Below, in pieces: positions 12,201 to 26,870 of a DNA stretch of 64,000 nucleotides. Numbering within the stretch: position 1 is the stretch's first letter; each line of letters opens with the position of its first letter. Made by a program: the position numbers and the translations under genes. The stretch spans positions 30,529,778 to 30,593,777 of the forward strand of contig OZ024876.1 in assembly GCA_964017185.1 (NCBI GenBank). Reading direction: 5' to 3'. The notes under the pieces were generated by a model. That model was not told the DNA's origin. It was given only the letters and a program-made list of their open reading frames with translations, and ran no database searches. The stretch comes from Rugalucina vietnamica. Its lineage: Eukaryota; Mollusca; Bivalvia; Lucinida; Lucinidae.

Positions 12201-15200
12201 TATATGTTGCCAGGAATACATAGCTCCAGCCTCTGTTCCTTAGTGAGTGGGGTGGACAGGTAAGCAGGTGTCACTCTCAGTACAGCCAAGTTCACTATCT
12301 GACATTGAGGCACAGAGTAGGTCTACCACAGTTTACCTGGCTGACAGACGATATGATATGTTGCCAGGAATACTTGGTTCCAACCTGTGTTCCTTAGTGA
12401 GTGGGGTGGACAGGTAAGCAGATGTCACTCAGTTAGTACAGCCAGGTTCACTATCTGACATTGAGGCTCAGAGTAGGTATACCACGATTCTATATGAGAC
12501 GCCCCATGTGAACACCAACAATCTGCATAGGCGAAATCAAAGGTGCAGATCAGCTGTGCAGTAACTGCAAAGCTGATCACCACTTTTGTTTTCACTACAC
12601 GGATAGTACAATTCCTCTACTTTCTAAATCCAAAATTTCCTGACTCTAGCCATCTTCTGTGCTTTTACAGCTCGGTTTGTGTTGGACCTGTTTGAAAACC
12701 ACATTGCAGTGAGGCAGTTCTAACGAGTACCCACAGTCTGTTTTAGACCAAAAATAAGAAAAATAGGTATACCCTAGCATACCCCAGTTTTACTTTATAA
12801 AAGTGGGGTTCAATGGGGTATATATTACACGCACATGTTTTTCTGATGTCCACAAAATTAATTGCATAATGCAAACCTGAAATTCAAGTCTAAACCTATC
12901 CCAAATTTCCTTTGAAAGACAAGAAACTTCACCATATTTATTTGAGCCTGTGCATGAGAAAACCAACAATTTGGGTTCCGACCAGGTCAGACACAAACCA
13001 GCCTGTACAGTCACAGAAGCTGGCTAGGAGTTCGAAATTTCGGATTTAAGAAGAAGAGGAATTGTACTATCCTTGTAGCAAAAACAAAGGTGCTGATCAG
13101 CTTCGCAGTTACTGCGAAGCTGATCTGCGTCTTTGTTTTCGCCTTTGCAGATTGTTGGTTTTCCCATGAGGTGGCTCATTTTTTATTGCCTGAACATATC
13201 CATTATGACTGATTCCTATATTTCTATAGATACGCTGTGAGTGTGATATGGGAGCTGAGTCCGAGCTATGACGTTGTGGATGTATGGTACGGTAGAACAG
13301 TGATACGGTCTCAGTATAAACTTTTCTATGAGGTAACGGCAGTTCATTACCAAAACACATCTCCATGCAGTATACAGAGAATTAAAGAGCTTAACAAATG
13401 AGCCGCTGAATAAGAAAACCAACAATCTGCACAAGCGAAAACAAAGGCGCAGACCAGCTTCGCGGTTAGCGAAGCTGATCAGCGCCTTTGTTTTCGCTAC
13501 ATGGATAGTACATTCCCTCTTCTTTCTTTATGTGAAATTTCAAGCTTCTAGCTATCTTCTGTGACTGTACAGGCGGGTTTGTGTCGAACCTGCTCGGAAA
13601 CCCAAATTGTTGGTTTTCTCATGCACAGGCTCAAATAACATTTTCACTTGAAAGAAAAAGCCTCACAGTTCTAAGGAGAACCCACAACTTAGGTTTTTGA
13701 GAAAAAAAAGAAGAAAAAATGTTTACCCCTGAAAATGTCCCTTTTCACTATATAAAAGTGGAGTATTACAGTGGTTTATAATATCAGAAGTTGACTTTAT
13801 GATAAATTAAAAAAAAAAAAAAGTGTGCAACATTTTTAGAATTTAAAATTGCTGGTTTAGAATGTAGAGTGATTTTGCTCTCTATGTAGAAAAAACAATG
13901 TCTTTTATCAGCTGTCCACAGCGGATCAGCGTCTTTGTTTTCGCTGGTTTCTGTCGGACCTGGTCGGAAATTCAGATTGTCAGTTTTCTCATTTACAGAT
14001 AGCCCAGTCTATTGCAGAAGGTCTTGAAGTGAAGGAGATTGTTGAAAATGTTCCGGAGCTACAAGACTGTCCACAGGAAGAGTTAGGAAACAGGTTAGCT
14101 TTGTCATGTCATTACCAGCCGGGTAATAGCCCCCAATTTGATAAGTGTCTTCCTTATATAGATGCTAAAGGATTTTAAAGGGGCACATGTGCTGCTGGGA
14201 TTACCTGTTGAAATTTTAGTGGGGGGTGGCTTGACTGCTGGCCCAGGTAAATTAAAGCCAGTTGGAATACTTGTACATGTAATACTTAATCTGCTGAAAT
14301 TTCACAGGTAATTTTCCTCCCTGAAGCATTATCCAGTCAGAATTGACTATTGCTAATGATATTTATCGGAGAGCTCAGGGAGATGTTGCAGGTTGGTATT
14401 TATGCAAAAAGTGAGATAAGACACCTTATTCGGCCTTTTATACTCCAGGTGCCCCTTTAAACATTAAAAGCATGCAAGCTGTCATAGTACAAATACTCAT
14501 CTTCCTTTGTCCTTTATTTCAAGCAGCTTTTCATTGTCTTGTTTTCCTATTAATTCATACAAATACAGTAACTGCGAAGCTGATCAGCGCCTTTCTTTTC
14601 GCAACTCGGAAAGTACAATCCCTCTTCTTCTTAAATCCCAAATTTCAAGCTTCTAGCTGCCCTCTGTGACTTCACAGGCCAGTTTGTGTCACCTATTCGA
14701 AACCACATCGTTGGTTTTCCCATGACGGGGCTCATATATTTGAAATGATTAGTAATATTGTTGGGAATTCTCACAACAGGGTAAGAGATCTACGCAAGGC
14801 TATAGTACAACTGATGAAGATAGCTAGACACCTGAAAGCCAGGAGGGTTAGGGGTGGGGCACTGGAGTTGGAGAGTGTTGAGGTTCAGATACAACTCACA
14901 GAAACAAAAAGTATAGAAAACTTGAATCCAAAAGATGTAAGTTTTTTTTTCCTAGATATATTGTAGTTTTCCTGTTTTAAAACTGAGCTGCACCATGAGA
15001 AAACCAACATTTAGCTAATGCAAAAACACAGGCGCAGATCAACTTCGCAGTAACTGCGAAGCTGATCAGCACCTTTGTTTTCGCTACGCGGATAGCATAG
15101 GCGTACCGCCCATTACGCACAGTACGCATGTGCGTAATGTAAAAATTTAAAAGTGGCTAAATTTATGGTGTTTTTTGTCATTTTTCAATAAAAAATGAGC

Positions 15201-18200
15201 TTTTTTGCCCTTGGTGCGTATAATTTGAAATTTTCTGGTTACACCTATGGATAGTACAATTCTTCTACTTTCTAAATCTCAAACCTCTAGCCATCTTTTG
15301 TGCTTGTACAGCTCGGTTTGTGTCAGACCTGTTTGGAAACTACATTGTGGGTTTTCCCATGACGCAGCTCAAATCCTTAAGAGGGGGATGCTTCTGTCTA
15401 CACTTTTCAAAGATCTCTGAAATTGCTTGGCTGATGGAAGCTAAATTCTGTGTGGCAGTCGGGATGCGTAGCCAAGGCGCAATGATATAATCAAAATCGT
15501 AGCAACCAAAAACGTTCGAAAATTAAGCCATGCACTTTGAACCGAGAGACAGTGCCTTAAGTAATTCCGTTCGTGTGTACCAAAGACGAAACTGATTTTC
15601 ATCAAACACGCAGCCCATTTTAAGCAATGCTAAATCCGCCCGTGAAGCAGCTTTGTTGTCATGACAGTTTGTCGGCGCATCGATTTAGGGGATTTTCCTT
15701 CGCGAGTAAACTGTCGAAAATGTCAGTCGTGTTCAATCGTTTATTTAACGAGTATTTGATTTTCTCCCGTGTGGAGACCCATATTTTCTGAAAATTTAAT
15801 CTTTTGTGGGAATATTGATGTATGAATCACGATATGATCGGTGTGAACAAATTTTTGTTCTAAAAAAGAAAATTGGTACTGACGATGAGAATGGCGTTTA
15901 TGCCCCAAAATTAGGCTCAAATTGGTTGAACTTTTATGAAAAAATGTCAGCAAAATCGCTATTAATCCGTCAAATACGGTTCATTTCAACCGATGCTATA
16001 TAAAACATTGTCACTTTCATTCAGATTTCAATTTTATCAAGAAATATTTGAGAAAAGGAAAGCCAAATTGGAAATTGTCGGAGTTTGATACTATTTTTAG
16101 AACACAAGTAAAAGCTTTGAGGAAAATATCAATGTTGAAAAAGGTAGCAAAGCTGCTAGAGATTGTCGGTAGATCCTATATAGAGGACAATATGTTAGAT
16201 TGACACATTTATCATCATTTTCTTTTTATTTTGTACTGAGTTGATAAATATATCCGACTATTACCTTATGCAAACATATAAATCCAAGCCTCAGGCCATG
16301 GAGGTTCTGATTTAACCTCCATGCTCAGGCTCGAGAACTGTGTAATGGCTTGTGAGTTGCTCAATGCCACAACTTAAATTATGACACTGTCTGTTGTCAA
16401 TGACCTCAAGGTGATTATGCCCCCTTCCCTGCGATTCTCTATGTACTTATCATTTTTAGCTCGCCTGCACGAAGTGCATAGAGCTATTGTAGTCACCTCG
16501 GTCGTGCGCGTTTACGTTTACGTTTACGTTTACGTTTACGTGTGCGTCCGCGTCCGCGTCCGCGTCACACTTTCGGTTAAAGTTTTTTAAAAGTCTATAT
16601 CTCTTGACCATGTGGATGGATCAAGTTGATACTTTGCATGTTGCTAGATATTGGTCTGAAGTTTTACGCAGTACCATCATGACCCACCCTGGGTGACCTT
16701 GAGGTCAAGGTCACAGACTTAGAAATTTTGTGTTTAAGTTTTTGGTTAAAGTTTTTTAAAAGCCTATATCTCTTGACCATGTTGATGGATCAAGTTGATA
16801 CTTTGCATGTTGCTAGATATTGGTCTGAAGTTTTACGCAGTACCATCATGACCCACCCTGGGTGACCTTGAGGTCAAGGTCACAGACTTAGAAATTTTGT
16901 GTTTAAGTTTTTGGTTAAAGTTTTTTAAAAGTCTATATCTCTTGACCATGTTTATTGATCGAGTTGATACTTTGCATGTTGCTAGATATTGGTCTGAAGT
17001 TTTACGCAGTACCATCATGACCCACCCTGGGTGACCTTGAGGTCAAGGTCACAGACTTCGAAATGTTTTTGATTTAAGTTTTTGTAAGTCTATATCTCTT
17101 GACCATGTTGATTGATCGAGTTGATACTTTGCATGTTGGTAGATATTGGTCTGAAGTTTTATGCAGTACCATCATGACCTACCCTGGGTGACCTTGAGGT
17201 CAAGGTCACAGACTTAGAAATTTTGTGTTAATTTTTTTGGTTAAAGTCTAAATCTCTTGAACGTGTTAATGGATAAAGTTGATACTTGCATGTTGATAGA
17301 TATTGGTCTCAGGTTTTATGCTGCCTGGATGACCTCGAGGTCAGGGTCACGGACTTGGAAGTTTTGTGTTTAAGTTTTGGTTAATGTTTTTATAAGTCTA
17401 TATCTCTTGAACATGTATATTGATCAAATTGATACTTTGCATTGGTCTGAAGTTTTATGTTGTACTATGATGACCCACCTGAGTGACCTTGAGGTCAAGG
17501 TCATGGGTCATAGATTTTAACAGATGTAGTGGCAAAGCACAAGTCAGGCGAGCTACGCTGTCCTGCGACAGCTCTTATTGGAAATGGTTGAGGGACACCA
17601 GAGCATAGATATGCTGAATGCTCATCTAGTAAGCCTAAAGACTCAGATGAGGTAAATATGTTCAATAATTGTCACACTATTATGACTGATATTGTCCAGT
17701 GTTTCTAGAAATCAAGCTTGTGTCATTTTCTAATACATGTACATGTAGTTTGATTTGTTGTTTTCAGTCTGGTAGTAAACATATGAGGCTGTGTCAATAA
17801 TCTCAAATGATCAGCCCAGGCCCTGAGGCTATAAAACGTTTTTCAAGCTCAGCTTAGGTAAGCATAAAATTTCAACTAAACTCATAGAGAAAAACTAGTA
17901 ATTTATCCTGCTAATAAATATTAAAATGCCATGTCATTTTGTTGGCATTTTAACATTTATGAGCAAGATAAATTTTAGTCTCAGCTGAATTGAGCATGAA
18001 AGAAGTTTTATAACCTCGGGCCACCAGTCATACATGTGATGAGTTTAAGATGCATCAGAGATTGTTTCTTTCATTTCATGGAGGCATTTGAAAAACGTAT
18101 ATAGAATGTAGATTTAAGAAAATCATTGGAAGTGTCACATGTATAAAGTATTTCATTTGTGATTATATATTCAGACGTACACACTACTGATCGAACTGTA

Positions 18201-21200
18201 ATGAGTACTGGGCTCAAAAATTTACAGAACATTTCCTTGTATTCTTCAACTTCATGTATGTAGAAACCTTCTTTGTTTGTAAAACCAGGCTATAAGGTGT
18301 TGTGTGAATCTGGCTTGGTTGTGGCGTCATAAACTTTGATGAATTAATATATGCATGAAACGTCTATGGTTTAAACTTTTAATTCTGTACATGTATGTAA
18401 ACAACATATAACAAGACAAACAAAGCATTATAAACAATAATTGCATATTATTCAGAAGGAAAACTTTCTTTGTTGTAGCTCTGCCTGTGATCAATGTTTT
18501 TGACATAAAACATGCGCAGATCCAGAAAATTTTCTCAGGGGGGGTCCAAATTCCCAGAAGGGGTCTGACGGAAAATTTCAACATGGCAAAAACTAATAAT
18601 CTGGCAATTCTAGGGGGGGGGGGGACCCCCTGTCCACCCTCTGAATACAACCATGTTAAATATCGGTCAATTTCTACAACGAAGCTCAGCTTTCCATACT
18701 TAAACTGGTTCATAAGAAAAGACTTCTGGATTTCTGAGTTGGCAAGAAGTTATAATAAAAATACATTTCCTTTTATTTCTCAAGTCAGCTGTGAGCATAA
18801 AAAAAGGAAGTGTTAAGGGTAGCCTGACCCTACCTAGATTTTTTGGTGAATCCTAATTCTTTTATCTCAATATTTCTAAGAAATTGAAGAAAACAACAGT
18901 ATTTATGGCAAATTAATGACTTTTAACAGAAAAAATAATAAGAGAATAAAATAAAATTAATAGATAAATATGCACCTTTATAGTAACCCTACCTTGAGTT
19001 TTCCAAGATGTTACCCCAAACAAAGCACTTTTTCCAGGCCTTGTTTTATCTCGAGTTCATATATGAGCTGCGAGTTCATATATGAGCTGCGTCATGAGAG
19101 ATTCCATTTTTAGCCTAGGTGAAAACAAAGGCGCAGATCAGCTGTGCACTGTGCAGTGATCAGTGGCTTTGTTTCCACTACAGGGATAGTACAATTCCTC
19201 TTCTTCCTAAATCCAAAACTTCAAGGGTCTAAATTAAACCATGATACAATACGAAAACACACCCATGAAGATTTTAGTTGAAAAATTTTGATAACTTAAG
19301 ATGGTTGTTTTTGCTGTAACCTATATTGTGGGTACTACATGTAAGAATGGCCTTGGTGAGGTAGGTCTAACAAGTACCCATAGAAGTCTAACAAGTATCC
19401 ATACTCTTTGGATCAAAAATAAAAAAAATAGCCGTTTAAATAGGTACACCCATGCACACTCCAGTTTTACTATATAAAAGTGTGGTATAAATTCCAAGGC
19501 CATATTAGCCTTTTTCTCCATTGTTTATTTCGCAGTGCAGAATTTTCCTGGGTATTCACATCATGTTGTTGACCATGTCAAGGGATCACATCACATTCCT
19601 TGCATGCCTCAGACCTCTGAAAGATAATTGAAATCATGTTTAATAAAGTTGCATGGGTATGTAGTAATTCACCAGCCATTTGTATCCACAGTCACTATGG
19701 TGCCGGGAAATAGCAGGGCATCTAACTTAATTTTTATAGAGCTGCTAACAGTCAGACCAGTAAAGTAGTTAAATACGAAAGATACAACTACTAGTTCATT
19801 TGAATTAATGTGACTGTATCCTGTCATACGGAGGTTATAACCCGGCACATAAGCCTGCTGTGTCCCTATCCCCCAGTCCCATAGGGGCTGGGGATACAAA
19901 TGACTGGTGCATAACGCATATATTTTTCCCTAGCCCACAAAAACTGTTTGAACCCTGTTGGAACCCACTGACCCCACAAATACTGTCCAAAGAGACAGGT
20001 TACTTGATGTTCCCCAAAATTCTCTAATTTTTCCTGTTTTCAGAAGTAAATTATATAAATTAGCATTAACATCAGGATAACATGTCCGTGTAAAGTATAC
20101 CCCTTCAAACCCCACTTTTATATATAAAAACTTTAGTATGCAGGGGTATACCTATTTTCTTATTTTTGCTCCAAAGCATAGATTGTGGGTATTCAGTAGA
20201 ACCGTCTCAGTGTGGTTCTACGTGCACCCACAATCTCTGTTTTGAGCAAAAATATGACAAATATGAAAAATTTTCTGGTGATAATTTTAATTTTTTAAAA
20301 CATAATGCACCAGTCATTTGCATCCCCGGCTCCCCCAGGGCCGGGGAATAGCGGGGCTTTTAACTTTTCAAGTTTTTAAGCCCGGCTAAAAGCTCGGCAC
20401 TGCCGGGCAAGAATTTTGGTAAAAGCCCTGCTAAAAGCCCCGGCTCCCCAGGGGCTGACAATAACATGGAACAACAGCTGGAAGTTGTTCTGATGAAACT
20501 GAAACATGGGAGAAGGACCTCAATTTATGCATGTGAATGTTTAGGTGCATTTGGAAATTAAATAAGTACCATAAAGATAATTAAATGTCAAAATATCATT
20601 AAAATCTAATTTGAATTAATGTGACAGTGTATTGGCGGGAAATCATAACCCCGGCAAATCCCCGGCACTGCCGGGACACATCAGAGGTTAAAGCCTGGCA
20701 CTTTAGCCCCGCCATGTCCCCGGCCCCGGGGGAGCCGGGGATACAAATGACTGGTGCATAAGAAAAACATAGTATATTACATGGGCATGTTTTCTTAATG
20801 TAACAGCAGAGTATTAACAGACTACAGTGCATGCCCACAAGAATAAATTGATTAATACACAGCTTTTCTTCATTAATACACCTCACATGTTAAAAAAAAA
20901 AAAAGAAACACAAAACACACACACACACACACAAAAGCAATGACAACAAAAACATAGAGCTAGAATCACAACAGAAACACTGCCTTAAAAATTACAGAGA
21001 AGCTTAGACCAGATTTATTGGGTCCTAATTTCTGCCGATGTTGAATGGTGGTTCACCTGTTCACACCAATTTATAAATGCACAATACATTTGTAACCACT
21101 GCTCCCCCACCTACAGGGAAGGGCAGGGATTATGACTTTAAGCTTTCATCGCCCTGCAATTAGCAGGGGGCAAACTGGAGGTCAAAACTTTGCTCTTTGC

Positions 21201-24200
21201 CCTGCCCTTCACAGAACAAAATCTCCCTGGGGTAGGGATCCTAATGTCACCTCCCCCCCTTCATTTCCCCTGGACTGCAGGGACACTACTCGAAAAGTAA
21301 CTGCCCTGCTCTTTAACCCGGCTTTCACCCTTCCCCTCACCCTTCCCCGTAGGTGGGGGGAGGGTGCAGTGATTACAAATGACTGGTGCAATTAGGGTTC
21401 AGCAAACTGCCAAAGATCTTTTAGAGACCATTGCTGAGGACCATTGTCACGATTGTGGATAGAGCTATGCTGTAATAAACATATTTGTGGGTACTTACGA
21501 GCAGTGTTAGAGTCTCACATGTCTTAAGCTGCTAGGTGTACACCCCATACATCTCAGGAAGAGGGTCAGAGTAGTACATGATCTTCCCCACCCACTCCTC
21601 ATGTCCATGGAATGATGGTTTGGTAAATCCAGAATTTCATGATGAAATTTCACCAAAATCAAACTGATTAATTAAATCCTTTCCACAAAATGGAGAAAGG
21701 TGACAACAAGTATCACACATTTTGATTTACAGAGAAGAACGTGTCATGATGTGACTGTTTACACCACAGAAATACTTCAAAAACGACCGCCGACTTTACA
21801 CATGTGGTGTGACGTAATACGATCTTCTCCAATACACAGAATTAGCCTCAACACGGTCAAATCTATCTTGATGACTTGCGTACGGTCAAATATAATATCC
21901 GAGTGTGAACAATTTTTTGTTCTAATATAATTGGCACCCCCTAAAATTCGCATTTCAGGGATATGCCGTGACAGGCAAAAGTTTTTCGTGTCGTTTTCGT
22001 TGAAAAAAGTTTGTCATGTGGCGTCTCAGTGTAAGACGGCAATATGAAATCCCGCACAAGGCGGATCTAGCTGCACCGTAGAACAGCTATTGTTTTAAGC
22101 ACAGCAATAAGCGTGTCATTTTGATCGAAATTTCGACCAAAAAGTGGTCGCCATTTTGTTTCGGATTATTTTGCGTCGAGTAAGGTTTCAAAATAAAATA
22201 CAATTACCGCTTGCACGCTGGCTGCGTCCTCACTGTGGAGCCTCATTGGATAGGAAGAGCTGGTTTGGTCATGAAATCCGAACCATATGCTCAACATGGA
22301 CGCCATGCTCACAAATGCTCAACCGACTCCAGAATTGGTGGGCAGATTTTTAGCTCACTTGAGCCGTAGGCTCACAGGACTGGTGAGCTTATAGGATAGG
22401 CAGGTGTCCGTCCGGCGTCTGTCAGCGGCATTGGCGTCCACCATTTTCAAAGATCTTTAAAATATTTAAAAAGGTGCATTGTATATCTACATGCACAACA
22501 TTATAAGGATAGACCCATCAGTGGTGATATTTAGTCTTTGATTCAGATTACCGCCAATTGATTCGCTTTGACTTCAATTTTGCATAGTCTTTCACGCTCC
22601 AGTGGTCATTGTCACGTGCTTGATCAAAACTGAAAGCCATAACAGTTGATGAGGAACTAAACTGACTTCAAGTAAGTACTGAGTTCATAATACTCAAATT
22701 AATTCATATTTTCCTGTCTATTTTTTCAGCATTTAGAAGTGCATGACACAATAGCAGAGTGCATGATATTTGCAAATCACTGGGTAGCCAAGAAGATCAC
22801 AGAAACATTTCCAAATCAGGCCCTGGTACGTCAAATGAGCCACATCATAAGGAAGACAACGTTTTATATATTCGAAAACAAAGGCACAGATCAGCTTCGC
22901 AGTAAATGCGAAGCTGATCAGCGCCTTTGTTTTCACTACACAGAAGGTACAATTCCTGTTCTTTCTAAATCTAAAATTTCCAGCCTCTAACCATTTTCTG
23001 TGCTTGTACAGATGGGTTTGTGTCAGACCTGTTTGGAAACCTTATTGTTAGTTTTCTCATGATGTGGCTACAATGTTTTATGTACGTTGCATCAGGAGCG
23101 TGCTGACTGACCGTCTGATTACTGGGTTAACAGCTCAGAAAGACTGCTCAAAAGGCCAGTATTGCCATACAAGTCTTTCAGTGAACCCATGTGTATTCTG
23201 TGGAATATAAAAGCTTCTGAAATATTAAATGTAGATGATCTGTGTTTTTGAAAGTGAAAATGTTACCATACTTGATAATTGAAGTACCCAAGAAGTTGAA
23301 ACTGTTTCCATGGCAACGTGTTTCACAACCCAATATGAGCGGTAACTGTCCTGTTACCATGCCTGTCCCATCATAAAATTTGAGTGGCAAATTAAAGGGA
23401 CAGTGCAGATGTCCAAATTGGTACAATTTCGGACTTTTTATGAGCCTGCGCATGAGTAAACCAACCATTTGAGTTCCGACCAGGTCTGACACAAACCGGC
23501 CTGTACAGTCAGAGAAGATGGTTAGAAGCTTGAAATTTCTGATTTAAGAAGAAGAATCTGTGTAGTGAAAACAAAGGCACTGATCAACTTTGCTGTTACC
23601 GCGAAGCTGATCTGCATCTTTGTTTCCGCATAGGTAGATTGTTAGTTATACCCCCGGCATTTATGCCGACGGGTATATAGTTTTCGCTTTTCCGTTCGTC
23701 CGTTCGTATGTTAGTTCGTTGGTTGGTTAGTTCGTTCGTTCGTTCGTTAGTTCGTTCGTTATTCCAGAACGTTCGTGGAATTTATGTCAAAGTTTTTGTT
23801 AAAGTTTCTCTGGTGGTGTATATCTCATGAACTAATGATCATAAACCATTCATATTTTAACCATAGGTACCCTATAGGGTTTGCTTTGTTTCTGTGAGTT
23901 TGGACCCTGGGTCCATGCCCGGGGGTGGGGCTAGAGGTCAAAATCTAGGTCACCTTTACTTTGGGTCAAAGTTTTGGTTTAAGTTTCACTGTAGGTGTAT
24001 ATCTCATGAACCAATGATCAGAAACCAATCATATTTTAACCATAGGTACCCTATAGGGTTTGCTTTGTTTCTGTCAGTTCGGACCTTTGGTCCATGCCCG
24101 GGGGTGGGGCTAGAGGTCAAAATCTAGGTCACCTTGAAAATGTGCTATTTACATAGTGTTTTTTCATCTCTAAGTTCATATCTTAACAAATACTTATAGA

Positions 24201-26823
24201 AATGTATTCCTGTTTGGATCATAGATACCCTTTAGGGTTGAATTAAATTCCATGGCACCAAACACAAGGGGTGGGGCTCGAGGTCAAAATCTAGGACACA
24301 TAAAATACAGTAGTTACCAAGATTAATATTCTGTGTGTCTATATCTTGACAACCATGTATTAGAAAGTGTTCATGCTTACAACACAACATAGGTACCACA
24401 TAAGGGCTAGGCCCACTGGTCCATGCATGGGGTGGGGGTGGGACCTGAGGTCAAGATCTAGGACTTTTTTTTTTTTTTTTTTTTTTAAGAATGACATTCT
24501 ACTTTCATTTCAATCTAGGACTGAGGACCTGACCCAAAATGTCCGCGCTTATGTCCTAGATTGGGTATACACGTCAGCTCTGTATACCACTCTAAAATAG
24601 ATATGTCATTCTAAAACTACACCTCCCCATGTTTATATAAAAAGTACTTTACACTGCTTATTTCTAAAATGTACTTGATAAGGGTACTGTTTTTCGTTGG
24701 TGATGCGAGGTTCAATGTCAGGGGTGAGCATGTGCCGGGTTCTTTAGGTAGGGGGTGGGGAAGGGGGCTTGGTGGTTTCTAAAATGTACTTGATAAGGGT
24801 ACTGTTTTTCGTTGGTGATGTGATGTTCAATGTCAGGGGTGAGCATGTGCCTGGTTGTTTAGGAAGGGGGTAGGGAAGGGGGCTTGGTGGCTACCAGCCG
24901 GGGGTATACGTGCCTCTCAAGGCACTTTTTCTAGTTTTCTCATGCGACGGCTCATATCATGTTTCACTTGAACATGATGGCGAAGTGAATGAACCTGTTT
25001 ATAAGTGTAATTATATGGTAATTTGAAGGTGACTGCTTAGAACTTTGGGTGAGTGTATGTCGATGAAAAATGAAAGTAGATCCAGATTTTATAGTTTTTG
25101 GTTTCAACCTACATCATTCAAATCAATATGTGAGCCTGTGCATGAGAAAACCAACTATTTGGGTTTCCGACCAGGTTGACACTAAACAGCCTGTACATTC
25201 ACAAAAGGTGGTTAGAGGCTGGAAATTTTGGAGTTAGATAGTAAAGGAATTGTACTATCCGTGTAGCGAAAACAAAGGCGCTGATCAGCTTCGCGGCTAC
25301 CGCAAAGCTGGTCTGCACGTTTGTTTTCGCATATGCAGATTCATGGTTAGCTCACCTGAGCCGAAGGCTCACAAGGTAAGCTTATAGTACAGTAGTCGAG
25401 CCGGCGTCCGTCCGTGCGTGCGTCCGTGCGTCCGTCCGTTCACATTTTCAAACTCAAATATCTCTAAGACAACATGGCCGATTGTAATCAAATTTTGTCT
25501 AAAGCATCATTGAGGAGGGGGGAAGATTGTATTAGGTTTTGGGCCAGGTCAGATCAGAACTCTTGTTTCCATGGCAACAGATAGCTCCCATAGACTTACA
25601 ATGGGAAAAACATATAAAAATCTTCTTCTCTGAAACCACAAGGCCAAGAGCGTTCATATTTTGTGTGTAGCAATGTCTAGTGGTCCTCTTCATAAATCCT
25701 GCCATAAGTGCCCCTGGGGTCCATACGGGCCCCGCCCCGGGGGCGTCATGATGAAAGTATAAAAAAATCTTCTTCTCTGAAACCACAAGGCCCAGAGCTT
25801 TCATATTTTGTGTGTAGTAATGTTTAGTGGTCCTCTATATAAATCCTGCCAATCATGCCCCTGGGGTCAGAAATGGCCCCGCCCCGGGGGTCATTAGCTC
25901 CCAAAGACTTACAATGGGAAAAACATAAAAAAATCTTCTTCTCCGAAACCACAAGGCCCAGAGCTTTCATATTTTGTCAGTAGCAATGTATAGTGGTCCT
26001 TTTTATAAATACTGCCAACCGTGCCCCTGGGGTCCATATGGGCCCCGCCCCTGGGGGTTCATGGGTAAAACATAAAGAAATCTTCTTCTCCGAAACCACA
26101 AGGCCCAGTGCTTTCATATTTTGTTTGTAGCAATATATAGTGTTCCTCTTTATAAATCCTGCCAACCATGCCCCTGTGTTCCACACGGGCCCCGCCCCGG
26201 GGGCGTCATGATGAAAATATAAAAAAATCTTCTTCTCTGAAACCACAAGGCCCAGAGCTTTCATATTTTGTGTGTAGCAATGTTTAGTGGTCTTCTATAT
26301 AAATCCTGCCAATCATGCCCCTGGGGTCAAAAATGGCCCCGCCCCGGGGGTCATTAGCTCCCATAGACTTACAATGGGAAAAACATAAAAAAAAAATCTT
26401 CTTCTCCGAAACCACAAGGCCCAGAGCTTTCATATTTTGTGTGTAGCAATGTATAATGGTCCTCTTTATAAATCCTGCCTACCGTGCCCCTGGGGTCCAT
26501 ACGGGCCCCGCCCCGGGGGTGTCATGGGAAAAACATAAAAAAAAATCTTCTTCTCCAAAACCACAAGGCCCAAAGCTTTCATATTTTGTATGTAGCAATG
26601 TTTAGTGGTCCTCTATATAAATCCTGCCAATCATGCCCCTGGGGTCAAAAATGGCCCCGCCCGGGGGTCATTAGCTCCCATAGACTTATAATGGGAAAAA
26701 CATAAAAAATCTTCTTCTCCAAAACCACAAGGCCCAGAGCTTTCATATTTTGTCAGTAGCAATGTATAGTGGTCCTCTTTATAAATCCTGCCATCCATGC
26801 CCCTGGGGTCCATACGGGCCCGC

Positions 26824-26870
<47 letters not shown>

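Noticed and set aside
11943..12417. Mutually exclusive extra copies of exon 7
   Set aside because: The copies have a donor but no acceptor and lack the first 40 bases of the exon, so they cannot be spliced as cassette exons in the normal way.
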